This document shows positions 20,906-31,000 of a stretch of 60,373 bases of DNA, one piece after another (within the stretch, counting starts at the first letter, position 1; every line of letters starts with the position of its first letter). The stretch comes from Gracilariopsis chorda (Eukaryota > Rhodophyta > Florideophyceae > Gracilariales > Gracilariaceae), in NCBI GenBank assembly GCA_003194525.1, contig NBIV01000345.1, positions 1-60,373 of the forward strand. Direction: 5' to 3'. Under the pieces are notes generated by a model. It was not told the origin of the DNA. It saw nothing but the letters and a program-made list of their open reading frames with translations, and did no database searches. Both the position numbers and the translations under genes were made by a program.

Positions 20906-23900
20906 TTATACCCAACGTTTACTGTTGACTTCTTTTGTTGGATCGTTATCGGACTTCCAAATGCCAGTGCAGCAGAGACGATCAATTTTTCTCTGGATTT
21001 CGTAGTTCCTCTTTGTTAAGCCGTCTGCAAGATTACGATTACCCTGTATCCACATGACCTTATCAAGCTCTCCAGCTTCAAAACTGTTGCGAATGCGTTG
21101 TACGATAGGTCTCAGTCGGTACTCGTGTCCCTCATGCAATGTTGTTATCGTGTTTTATTATGCCTTCGAATCCACCACAATCTCATGTGTTATGAAACAG
21201 GTGCTGAACATAGAGCGTATAGCGTTCTTGACGTAGTATCCAAAATCATCTGCAAAAGCGCATACCAGAACTTCTGCACCATATGCAGAGTAAGAAATCC
21301 GTTTCTGTTTGTGGCTTGACTCGTCGATGGCGTGGAATATGTTTCTGCTGGCTGTTGTAACTTTAATTCCTTGCAGCATTCCGGATTGTCCGTAGTCTCG
21401 TTCTTTTCCTGCATGTGAAGCATCCGGGAAAGTGACGATAGCTGCGCATTGGATTTCCAAAGGTCTTATGAAACGAAGAGTGGGGCTCATGCGGAGCAAT
21501 TCGTTGACTGATACGTTCGCATCGACAATGTCCTGCACTTTTAGGTTCGATATTCATTGTTGCATCAGCGATGCAATGAGCGAAGCTTGTGGCATCACTG
21601 CGTTCCCAAGGTACAGCAGAGTTCCTGCTAGCGATCTGAAAGTTCTTTTCTCGACTTCTGTTACCTGTGAGAGAGCCTGCTTGCGCCTTGTCCAATCAAG
21701 GTGAATGAGCTTAATTCTCTTCATATACCTATGTATTGACATACTCACTGAGCCGTGATCTTCTTGTTCAATATCGTATCCGCTGAAGAGAATCTTCTGA
21801 TTCACCACTGCCTTCCCGATGACGAACCTCTTGCCTATTCTTGCAATAAACCGTTGTATTTCTTCAATGCTACCTGCCATCAGAAATTCATCGGTAAGCT
21901 TCGCGACTATCATCACGATCTTCTTGCCTTTGCGCTTGACGTACAACTGTCCTATGCCTAGTATCCGTTCTAGTCCGCCGAAAGCGAGCATCCATTCTTC
22001 CACGGTCTTCATCCATTGCCTTCCTGCTTCGACGACACCGTAAGGAAGTTTCGTTAGTTTCCACAATATGCCACGTATGCAATCCCATTCTCGTGGTAGA
22101 CGGACGAATATGGATCTCCTTATCGGGCTGCTCTGGAGGTATGCGCCCTTAATGTCGATCGCAGCAAGTCGGAATCCGAGGAAAGTTGTGATTGAGAGAA
22201 GAAGTCTTACTATATCCAGTTGCACAGTGGCAGAGTCTTTTTTAATGTCTTCTTTTTCCTTATCTCTGTTCCCGTGCGGTACTATTCTTTCCTTTATTGC
22301 GCGTTCTCCGTCTTCGTCCGTCTTGACCTTGTAAACCACGTGGGGAGTTATGAAATTTGCGTTTCGGTCTACCTCGTGCTCCGGTATTGGTGTGTATGCG
22401 TCTACCCAGTTGGTTTCGTGTTCTTTCTGGAAGGCCTCGTCGAGGATCCATGCTGGTGCAAACGCAAGTTCTTTCCTGTTCACCTGTTTACTCCCCATGT
22501 GGTCAAATATCTTGTTTAACACTTTCTGCTTATCCGACTTTAGTTGAGTTGGTACGTTCTCCTTCTGTTCTCTTCCCGTTGCGTGCACGCCGATTTCCTT
22601 CCGGTCCGCTTCTTCGACTGATGTCCGTGATGAAATCATGTGGTTGTTCGTCGGAAGCATATCTTTTGCTGAGCTCTCTTCCCTTCCCCCTGCTTCCGAT
22701 GAATCAACTCCGTATCCAAGGGCGTCGTCGAGGGTTCTTCGCATCATGTCGGCTGTTAGCGGGTTATCTGGTACAAGAAGAATGTCTTCGTAGGCGGTTT
22801 TCATTGGCCTGCCTTGCCGTGACCTTCGGGTAACAACATAGTGATCTCTTGGATCGACGACTTCTGCTTCTGTCCAGTAAGCTGTTACACGTGATGGCTT
22901 GATAAATACGTACACTTTTCTTCCCTGAGGTAGCATATGAGGACTGGTAGTGATAGGTGACCGTGTCTTGAGAAGCCTGTGTAGCGCCCTTATCGCTACT
23001 TGCCCTTTGTGGGCGTCGAGGATCTCCTGCGATACAACCGAGGTCGGTATACCTAGCAGCGATGGGCTATATCCTTTCACCAGCTCGAATGAACTCAGGA
23101 TGGTTGGCCCCGAGAAAATATTAGACAGAAACGTTGCTCTGGTGAGAATCGTGTGGTGGTTGTCTTGCGAGTTCTCCTTATTCAGCTTTTCGATGATCTT
23201 CTTGACCGTATGGTTTTTCTTTTCCACTATACCTGATTTGTTGTGCCTTCTTGCTTGTCTTGGGCGATACTCAATGTTGTGGCTAACACAGAATGCTCTT
23301 AGGGCTGGTGAACTGTACTCATCATCTGCGGATAATCTTAGTGGAAATCCGTGTCTGCATATCCATATGGATTCAATTTCCCGCAGGATCGTGATTGTGG
23401 ACCTATCTGTTACGATGGCTGCCTCCGAATAGCGTGTGCCAGTATCTGTGATGTGGATTATCGTTCGTTTCTCGTTATGGATATCTATGAAGAAGAAGTC
23501 GATCTGGACTTCTTGGTTGAAGTGTTCGTTCACGTGGGAAAAAGATATCTTTCTCGTTGCAGGTTGCCCAGATTGGGCACAAATGTCACATCCATCGGAT
23601 ATGGAATCTATAGCGTGTCTTAGTGCTTCGTCAAGTATTCCTGCGTCTTGGCATGTCTTTTTCACTTCTTCTGCCAGGGCATGTGTACATCGATGTATCC
23701 GTTTGGCCAATGTTTTCATAGCCCGGTTTTGATTTGGGTTAGAACTGGTGAGGAGCATTTTCGAGATTCTGATTACGTCTGGCCGCGGGACTATAAGCAG
23801 TCTGAGTCACTTGTCCCAACTGTTTACATCGATGTATGTTGGAATTGTCCGTGATCCTTTATCTTCTGGTCGTTCGATGATGATCTTTTTGTGTTTGCCT

Positions 23901-24235
23901 CTGTTGATGGTGTCTGCGTATTGTTTTGTGTCGTGTCCAACGATTAGTGGATCGTCTCCATCAGTCAGATCGAAAGTCAGAGAAAGCAGTTTGGAGTTCT
24001 CGTCGTTGACAGTTAATGTCCATGATCATTTCACTGGTTTGGCGTTTACGCCGTTCGGGCCCCATCTTTGGAGGTATTCTTCTCGGAGAGGGTCTAAGTC
24101 TAGCTGTATTCCGAGTATATCACATATGCGCGCTGCTGTGGCAATACCTCCCGTCGATGTTGGTCTTCCTTTGTCTAGAATGGGATTAGGATCTGGTTGG
24201 AGCTCACCGATCCTACTTACTGAAAATACTGCCTA
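20906..24235 (-). pseudogene. pol: Copia protease-integrase-RT-RNase H polyprotein
   Basis: One frame, broken by TGA at 24026-24028, 23807-23809 and 21554-21556 and by two adjacent TAA codons from 21161 down to 21156. The longest open part, 734 codons, is 21554-23758. Protease: a decayed region ending TFDLTDGDDPLIVGHD. Integrase: HRCTHA ... CDIC zinc-binding block, Asp in QIDFFFID, Asp in SADDEYSS, Glu in SGIVEKKNH. RT: VQLDIVRLLLSITTFLGFRL, AIDIKGAYLQS, and the active-site loop reading AKLTDEFLMAG where relatives have VDD. RNase H: FPDASHAG ... SQSG-like GQSG, VDSKA, WIQGNRNLADGLTKRN. It would copy and insert the element; it cannot now. Confidence 0.9.
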
Positions 24236-25428
24236 TCTTCAGGTTTCGATTCTTTCTCTTTCCCCGCCGTATCTTGTACATCGTCTGCCTTATGATTCTT
24301 ACTCCATGGTTGATCCTCTCGTCTGAAGTTCGGTCTCTTCCTGTTCAGTGGGTGCATTTCGCATTTACGATCTTTCCATTGATGATCCGGTTTATCGCAT
24401 GCCCAAAAATTTCCTTTCTTACGAAAAGATGTTCGCTTATGGTTGAATCCAGATGAATTAAATCCTTTGCCGGCTATCATAGTCTTTGTGATCTTAATCC
24501 CGCCTTCTGTATCAGCAGTTGCTTTGTTATCCGTTGGGTTGTCGACTTGTAGGTCTTTTATGGTTGCCACAGCATCCTCTAGGCGTATGAGAGATCGTTC
24601 CGGTTTCTCCGTCATGATGAACTTATGTGGGTTCAAGATGTTGTTGATTATTTCGTGACACTCTTACACTTCAGCTACGTTGCTTTTCTCTGATATGGCT
24701 TCTTGTACTGCGCTGCTGTCTTTCTCGGATCGGTGCTTGTCGAGTTTGAGTATATTTGTTAAGATACCCTTCAATTTGTGGAGCTTCGATGCTGTTATTT
24801 GATGGTATGTATCGGATATAACGGGATCGACTTTTGCAGCTGCAATCAATGAAGATACGACGTTGTTGAATGTCAATGTTGATAGCTTCGAATATTCTAA
24901 TAGTACGATTGCGAATGTCTGGCTATGTTTTCCGTTGTCGGTGGTTCCTGATAAGTGGAGATACGCCTGTGCGTGGACATAAAACCGATCGGCTTATCTG
25001 GTGAAGTTCTCTTTATCTTCTCGAATGCAGTTGTGGATTGTTCTAATCATTTTCACTTTGCGCCGAACCGAGTCTGATACTGAGTCCTTGGGTACGAGGC
25101 ATATGATCTTTTCCAATGCCTCGATACGCTGTTCATTGGGCGTGTTGCTGTTGCTACGTAGAAATATTTCCCCTGCATCCACAGATCGATTCACAAGTTG
25201 TTGGTATCTGTAATTCATGCAGGAGTATATTGTAAGGCAAAGGGTTTTGGGTACTCCTTTTGCTCTGTTGTTTCCTCCTTCTGCATAATCGAGGATTCTT
25301 TTTGCCCATATCCGAACACTTTGTCGCCACAAATATTTGTCAGTTGTCGATTCTAGTCTCGGTGGTTCAAGAAGGTTGATGGGTGAAGATTGCGCTGGGC
25401 CCATAACTGTGGGTTGAGTGGACTCCAT
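24217..25428 (-). pseudogene. gag: Copia gag with stop codons
   Basis: A single frame runs from the Met inside the 5' LTR to a TAA at 24217-24219, interrupted by TAA at about 24994 and again at about 24664. It encodes the capsid-type helical region (WRQSVRIWAKRILDY ... NYRYQQLVNRSVDAGEIF) and, near the end, a basic region with a degenerate CCHC zinc knuckle (WACDKPDHQWKDRKC, first Cys missing). Gag would package element RNA in the cytoplasm. The protease-pol frame that follows is in the -1 frame and overlaps the end of gag by only about 16 nt. Confidence 0.8.
25392..25407 (-). promoter_or_regulatory. Primer binding site for half-molecule initiator tRNA-Met
   Basis: The plus-strand bases abutting the LTR, GCGCTGGGCCCATAAC, match the anticodon arm of eukaryotic initiator tRNA-Met (GTGCTGGGCCCATAAC in vertebrates), ending at tRNA position 39. 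This is the copia-type arrangement, in which a tRNA cut in the anticodon loop primes reverse transcription. Confidence 0.8.
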
Positions 25429-25709
25429 ACTAATTACGGACGGTGACAAATACAATCAGAGCACAGTATTAAGCACAATTGCCCGGAGTCCGCCCCTCTT
25501 CTCTCGCTTGGCCCTCTCCTCTCGTTTACTCTGAGCCTCATCGATTCTTTTATAACACTCGCACGCGGCCATTCTCCCTCCGGATATATCTTTCTGTTCC
25601 GACCTTTCATGTATTTCAGCTATCGCGGTGCACTGCGATCAATTCCGGCGCGTGCCTTTGTTTAATTACAAAGTCCAATATCAATTCGACACATATATGT
25701 CTCATCACA
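25408..25709 (-). repeat. Copia 5' LTR
   Basis: 302 bp. The TATAAAAG box read on the minus strand is at 25547-25554. The gag frame opens inside this LTR: Met at 25426-25428 reads MESTQPTVMGPAQ across the LTR end and primer site, as in yeast Ty1, where Gag also starts in the LTR. Confidence 0.95.
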
Positions 25710-25714
25710 GAGGC

Positions 25715-26089
25715 AGCCTGCAAAAGTTTAGCGACAGAGCAGGTGAGCTATTGCGAGCATCGCTTTTTTCCAGCTCCACTGCTTGAAAAGACGGGCACGA
25801 GCGAAGTTGTACTACAAATATTTGGTTCGAGCCCACTGTGTTCGGTCCGATTCAAAAGCCCGTTTCTTTGCAAGACGTTTCAATGCTGAGTAACGACGCA
25901 GCCACGGGCCTAGTTTGCCACAGCCTCGTTGACGTTTCTCATACCGTACACACACTGCGTGGACTTTCGTTTACAAGCTGTTTTAGTCCCGACGGCGTGT
26001 TGTACACAGTAGTATAATATTTCATTCACAAACTGAGGAGTGCTGTCACATTCGGTAAACCTGAATAGGGAGGAGTACCATAAGAAAAG
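25715..26089. other. Intergenic, nothing recognised
   Basis: The sequence between the copia element and the sulfotransferase-like gene has no coding or RNA signal that I can identify. Confidence 0.35.
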
Positions 26090-26905
26090 TTACAATTGTA
26101 GCTTGTGTGCCTCAAGGGCATGATAAAGAGGCCGATTCGCGTCTACAATCTTTGCAAGCTTTTCCGATAAGGGCGGGGGGGATTTTGCTGATGTCGGAAT
26201 GAATCCTGTGGATTCCGACGTTCTCTTAAACCATTCCGCCCACGTATGCCAGTCCTCTGGCATTCCTCTCTCCCATGTCAACGCGTCCAGACGAGCCGGG
26301 ATACCCATATTCTCACACCATGCGCTCACGACTTTCTCGGGATGGTTTCTCAAATCATGAGAGTCCATGACAACTACTCTCTCGCCTGCGTCCTGCATGA
26401 TAGCAAATATGTCGTGCAACGCTTGATAACTCACCATTTCTTCACTGAATTTTTTTGGCCATACTCGATGGAATGAGGGCACAACCCAAGCGGGATGACG
26501 TATTAACAGAGAGCCTTTGAACGAAAGCACCGCCTTCTTGCTCTTTATCAACGGTCCAATCTGGTACGCAATTTCTTTGACGAATACAGAATTCTTCTTG
26601 TTTTCTTCCATGATGCTGCTAAACACAGAGGAGAATGTTAAATTTGGATTCTGTTCTTCAAATTGTTTGTAGAAACGCTCTGGTCCATAGTAATACGGAT
26701 CTGATATGAAAGCACATGGAACAGGACTGTCAGATATTTTTTGAGGTAGAACAATAAGTGAGGATTCTGCCTAAGACGCACAGCTAAACGGTTCAGTGAA
26801 TACCTTATGATCTCGCCTTTCTCGCATCATTTTGTCAAATGCGGTGGACGTGGAACGCGGGGAGGCCCAAAGGCAAATTGGGCGCTTTTCGCTCAGTGTT
26901 GTCAT
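26090..26905 (-). CDS. Sulfotransferase-like P-loop protein, one intron
   Basis: The start ATG is at 26903-26905. Exon 1 encodes MTTLSEKRPICLWASPRSTS, then TAFDKMMRERRDH and FTEPFS; the SPRSTSTAF stretch is the 5'-phosphosulfate-binding loop typical of this sulfotransferase-like family. The next ~27 codons contain TAG, but removing an 81-nt GT..AG intron (26701-26781, donor GTGCGT, acceptor ATATCAG) restores EPFSY-PYYYGPERF, the expected family block. Exon 2 includes LLIRHPAWVVPSFHRVWP, VVVMDSHDLRNHPEKVVSAW and MPEDWHTWAEWF. The spliced protein is 244 residues, normal for the family. The substrate is unknown; it is probably cytosolic. A CATAAAAGG box lies about 120 bp upstream (plus 27025-27034). 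It looks intact. Confidence 0.75.
26701..26781 (-). other. 81-nt intron
   Basis: Donor GTGCGT at 26781 downward, CTGAC branch-like site near the middle, acceptor ATATCAG at 26701. Phase 1; length divisible by three; contains one in-frame TAG if retained. Confidence 0.65.
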
Positions 26906-28228
26906 AGTGTCCGGCTTGGCTGCGTTTCTCAAATTTCCTACTTCAAGACCTGAGAAAACCCCGGAAGTTCAGGAAAAAGACCAGTAGGCACGGAGGAGAA
27001 AGAGCTTCTTCCTTACGCCCGTTTCCTTTTATGGGTTGCACAAGGACACATCGGGGAGCTGAAAAAACATGTGCATATGCAGTGCTCTACCCCAGTCCCC
27101 GAGCATAAGTAATCCTTAGGGCTGTAAAGGTGCCGAAACGGCACCGGTCAAAAACCAGATTTGAGGACCCTGGACAGAATTGGACAAAACGTGTCAAGGA
27201 CAGCCTTCTTGGCAAGCTTGCCTTGGCTTGCTTTGCCTTCCATTCAAGGGTATGGCTTAATTCTCTATTGATTGGAGAGCTTTGTGGATAGTCCTGTGGT
27301 TTTAATTTGCAAAACTTGAGAATCTACGAGGTAGTATGACCAGATTAGGACCCGCGGCCGCTCCATCCACGCTGCCACCGCCGCCTATCTCTTGTTTGAA
27401 CTGCTACCTAGCGTGCTAATGCATGTTGTATTCGCTGATAATTCCGATGAGCAAGATCTGGAACATCATATCAAGTCGTTGAACAGCAGAATGCACTTTG
27501 GGAGTTGCCCTCCGAAAACGATCTCATAGCCTTTATCGCGAAAGGCATTGTTCTGGCACGGCTTTCAGGCGTTTTGGACACGGCTTCAACAAAAGGCAGC
27601 GTTATCAAGTCCATCTCTTCTTTTCTTTGGAGCGTTCTCTTACATTGTCTGATGGAACGGTTGTCACCAGGATGGGCTTAAAACCTAGAGTCTCTCTCTA
27701 TGGAATGCAAATGGATATGGCGGAGCGCACAGAGTTGCGTGTAATTCAATTGTTGCCTCTACATAATACAACAGGGTGGATGCATTTGCTAACGTACTGC
27801 GGACCGAGATACGCCATGCATATGGTCAGCCGTTTGACGTGGCAATTCCGTGTTGGCTTCTAATGCGCCCTGCCTCCGTGTGAGGTTCTTATTCAATGAG
27901 TAGCGTTAGTGCAATTTAGTAGTACAAAGACTGGGAGAGGATAGATAGATGTTTGCGCTACGGAGAGGCCTCTTATCGAGGAATCAGGTGCTATAAGAAG
28001 CCCACTCGCCCAAGACCGGGGTTAGAGAGGAGGACAAGCAGAGCAAGGGACTCAGAATAATAAAGCAGTTGCGCTTTGATCAGGAACTTTACATACTCTT
28101 ATTGTTGGAGGTGGTATCCATGGAAAGAGTTGTGTCTTATCTGCTTTCAAAGTCCGCCTTTACGATCATATCCTTATGTATGGTCATGAGTTCGTTGTAA
28201 TCAATGACAACGCTATGAAATGATAAGG
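26906..28228. other. Intergenic with hairpins and unrecognised coding-like run
   Basis: Around 27126-27142 GGTGCCG..CGGCACC forms a stem-loop; GGCAAGCTTGCC near 27211 is a palindrome. Between about 27475 and 27690 the plus strand has a coding-like run (ALWELPSENDLIAFIAKGIV) in one frame and a 121-codon open frame (27498-27863) in another. No family is recognised for either. Confidence 0.35.
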
Positions 28229-28791
28229 CTGCGCTACACAGCGACCGTAATGTCAGTATCAAAGACTGTACCATGTGAAACATTGCTCGACCTATCACCT
28301 TCCTCTCTCTTAAATGGGATGAAGCGAGTTTGATGACGCTTATTGACGAAACTGAAGGGGATGTTTGGTCGCATATCCCTGCCGATGTCCATAAAAACCC
28401 GTCGAATACCAGCCACTTCTTCTTGCATCACTTCCTGCAACGGACCTTCAGAAACACCATCACGGAACACGATAATCTTCCTCGCACGCATCGTTCCCTT
28501 GAATTTGTCATACCACACCCTGTAATCTTCTTTGAACAAGTCTCCAATTCCTGAAACCATCTCCTTTCGTCGCGTTTGCCAGTGAGGCGCAGCCGAGAAC
28601 TGCAAGCCCTGACGATCTCTCGTAATCATAAAATTAGTCGCAGCAAGGTCTTCGTCAATGAAGAGAACTCTGGCGCCCGCCTCTGATTCTTCTATGATGT
28701 TTGCAGCTTGTGAGGTCGATTCAGATAGACTGTAAAAAACTGATTGGCACCTTTCCAAATGGAAGGTTGTTGATGAAGGGGGTAACATCAC
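28229..28791 (-). pseudogene. Argonaute PIWI-domain fragment, minus strand
   Basis: The 185-codon open frame matches the middle of an Argonaute PIWI domain: AATNFMITRDRQGLQFSAAP, IGDLFKEDYRVWYDKF, IIVFRDGVSEGPLQEV (second catalytic Asp in RDGVSEG), EEVAGIRRVFMDIGRDMRPN, FVNKRHQTRFIP, then SNVSHGTVFDTDI. Argonautes bind small RNAs and silence matching transcripts. The fragment lacks the PAZ and MID domains, the first catalytic Asp block and the final His block, so it is not a gene on its own. It breaks off just after DTDI, exactly where the plus-strand copy does. Confidence 0.85.
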
Positions 28792-28828
28792 TCCCGTAAC
28801 ACCGTGGCCATCTTCTGCTCGAATTTAC

Positions 28829-29030
28829 ATGCAAGAAGAAGTGACTGGTATTCGACGGGCTTGTGTGGATATCGGCAGGGATATGTGACCCAAAATCACC
28901 TACATTATCGTCACTAAGCGTCATCACACTCTCGCCTTCCCGGCTAAGGGAGAGGAAGGGGATAGGTCGAGCAATGTTCCACCTGGAACAGTGTTTGATA
29001 CCGACGTTAGCATCGCTGTGTGGCGCAAGC
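28829..29030 (+). pseudogene. Second PIWI fragment, inverted copy
   Basis: Translation gives MQEEVTGIRRACVDIGRDM, a stop, then PKITYIIVTKRHHTLAFPAK, GEEGDRSSNVPPGTVFDTDV. It is homologous to 28229-28428 in the opposite orientation, about 80-85% identical by eye. It has a TGA in place of the Arg codon of DMRP. It ends at the same point as the minus-strand copy, GTGTRGCGCAAGC or similar. Confidence 0.85.
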
Positions 29031-29039
29031 ATTTCCGAA

Positions 29040-29680
29040 ACCTCTTCAGCCTTTCAAGAAATCTAACTACTTCCCTGTTCCCTGAACTAGAAGCGCAGAC
29101 TATACGTATTCACTTACGTACAGGTTTGGCGACGCCAAGCTTCTATCCCGGCCTATTTATCGTTTTCTGGCCAACTAGCGGCCCTTTAGCGCCACTCTGC
29201 AAATCCGTTGCTCGCAGACCTCTTGTTCTCCAGCTCGGCAAGCTCGTTGGCCTGCTTCTCAGCCTCTCGAGCAGCTGCAGCTGCAGCCAAAGCAGCTTTC
29301 TGGTGATTTTACTCTTGTACGAGGGCCATTGCAGATTCTGATGTAACATTTATACCTTTGATCGAAACAATACACTCGTTAGGCATCATCACCGGCTGCA
29401 GATACAAACCTTCTCTCACCGTACGCGGTTCTATTTTCGGCGTTTTGCTTGTTTAACTAAATATTGACAGCTTTATTGGTCGCCTGTTAGCCGCTTTCCA
29501 TAAAAAAGAAGCCACAACACATCTTCATTGTCTTCTCTAACGATATGATGTAGTCCCAGGACGACGGATAGGGCTGCGGAAGAGTTATCATCGTTTAGAA
29601 GAAGATAACAATTTTTTTAGTATTTAGCCTATACAGGCCCTACACAAATCCACGGGGGCTGGTAGATACTCTTACGCACT
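29040..29680. other. Intergenic, short Ala-rich helical remnant
   Basis: On the minus strand near 29330-29200 a frame reads an alanine-rich helix (AAREAEKQANELAELENKRS), a coiled-coil-like scrap with no context. Nothing else is recognised. Confidence 0.3.
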
Positions 29681-29812
29681 ATGTCTAATGCCAGCTGTCG
29701 ACCTGCGCAAGCGGTTTATGTAGCAACCGGCAAGACCGCATTGCCGGTAAAATGCCAGTTTCGGGCTGACAGTCCGGCGGCCGGCGGCGGTGCCCCACCC
29801 GCCCCGAGACTG

Positions 29813-29820
29813 TATAAAAG
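29813..29820 (+). promoter_or_regulatory. TATA box
   Basis: TATAAAAG is preceded by a GC-rich block (GGCGGCCGGCGGCGG near 29776-29790). It resembles a core promoter, but no convincing gene could be assigned downstream. Confidence 0.4.
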
Positions 29821-29829
29821 TCGAGTAGA

Positions 29830-31000
29830 TCAGCAAACTGCACATCTGAATGGAGAAGGCAGAACCCAGACGCCACTCAAGGAGTCCACGATTTCGCAGC
29901 CCACCCTTTACTTTTGTCTTTTCTTCTTCCTCCTTGTCGTCGCCCTAACCACTTGCTGCTATCACCACTGCTGCGATCTGCGCACATCCTCGGCCGCCCT
30001 TCGATACACAAGTTGTGGGTGCTTTTGTGGTGTGAAAAGGCCCTACAGGGCCTTTTCGCACACATACTACCATAATTCTGAGACATTCACCATACCGCGC
30101 GACCATGACGAGGCTACCATCGGTTAACTCTGGTTACCACCACTATTTTGCTTTCGTACAGCGTCCAAGGCTTGAAACTTGGAAAACAACCCCTTCGTAC
30201 CTCATCTGTGTAATACTTATGAGAAGCATCATACGTGCATTTTTACGTGTGTGCAGATGCGATAAAGCTCCACAACACCATGAAAACACCGCCGAAAACG
30301 AAAAGAACGTGAAGTCGATATCCCACAGCTCTAGCATATCAGTGAAACGGTCTGCATGAACTTTTCACATATTTTATGCTCTACAGGTTGCTATGAAGAC
30401 CGTCGTAAGAATACTCTACCCTAATCAACATCTACAGATGGACATCCTCTCTTTCGTACCTCCACGAATCTGGAGACTCCACTAACCACTTTCGTGCTGG
30501 TGCGTTATTCTGTGCACCGCCAGGTTGCTGGGGATGTTAAAACGACGATCGCACAAATCACAGGAATGGCTGCGAAGCTTCAAATGCACCGAGTCCTAAT
30601 GATGGGAAATGTTTCCCTTCCACTTGGAAACATAGAAAACAGCTGGGCATTTGTGTATCCCCGATGCTGGATTACTTCTGCTAGAGCGGTGATTGGCACC
30701 GGCGCTAGTTCTGAGCTGAATGGATATGCGCTGCCGTCTTGCTACACTTCCTTGATCATCCGCAGAGACGGTCGTATCGGCTGTGTGGATTCTCATATTA
30801 TGAAGAGAACACGCCCGCTGAGAGGTGGAAGTAGCTGTACGAAGATGGCATTGAACTTGTCGGGGGGATTTGCGCATGGGCTGTGCGCATATGCCTCCTC
30901 AAGTTCCCGTGGCTTCTAAACTGCACCCGACATTCGCGGCAAGGAATCATCCACAAACCTTCGAAAAGATGTGCCCGTGCAGCATGTCTGCGCTATGAAT
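29830..31000 (+). other. Possible transcribed region, gene not resolved
   Basis: Downstream of the TATA box, open frames at 30105-30359 and 30494-30919 (141 codons) share the plus strand. The latter contains MGNVSLPLGNIENSWAFVYP. Acceptor-like CTCTACAG (near 30390) and ATCTACAG (near 30436) suggest an intron. No family is recognised, so this may be an intron-containing unknown gene or non-coding. Confidence 0.2.
30030..30063. repeat. Strong stem-loop
   Basis: GTGTGAAAAGGCCC and GGGCCTTTTCGCACAC pair around TACA, with one bulge. Its arms do not match those of the other hairpins in the window. Confidence 0.85.

Larger units (their letters stand above)
20505..25709 (-). mobile_element. Ty1/copia LTR retrotransposon, nearly complete
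   Basis: Two LTRs of 301 and 302 bp (20505-20805, 25408-25709) flank gag, protease, integrase, reverse transcriptase and RNase H read on the minus strand, in the copia order (integrase before RT). The LTRs begin TGTGGGTTG and end CATCACA, and differ at about ten positions plus one indel by my count. Flanking 5-mers GAGAC and GAGGC look like a target duplication with one change. The primer site adjoins the 5' LTR (right side) and a purine tract (CAGGGGAG on the minus strand) adjoins the 3' LTR. Coding damage is limited to a handful of stop codons plus changes in catalytic residues, so insertion was fairly recent but the copy is dead. Confidence 0.95.
28229..29030. repeat. Inverted repeat of PIWI sequence, ~200-bp arms
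   Basis: Arms 28229-28428 and 28829-29030 are inverted copies separated by 400 bp. A transcript across it could fold into a long imperfect hairpin. Confidence 0.8.
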
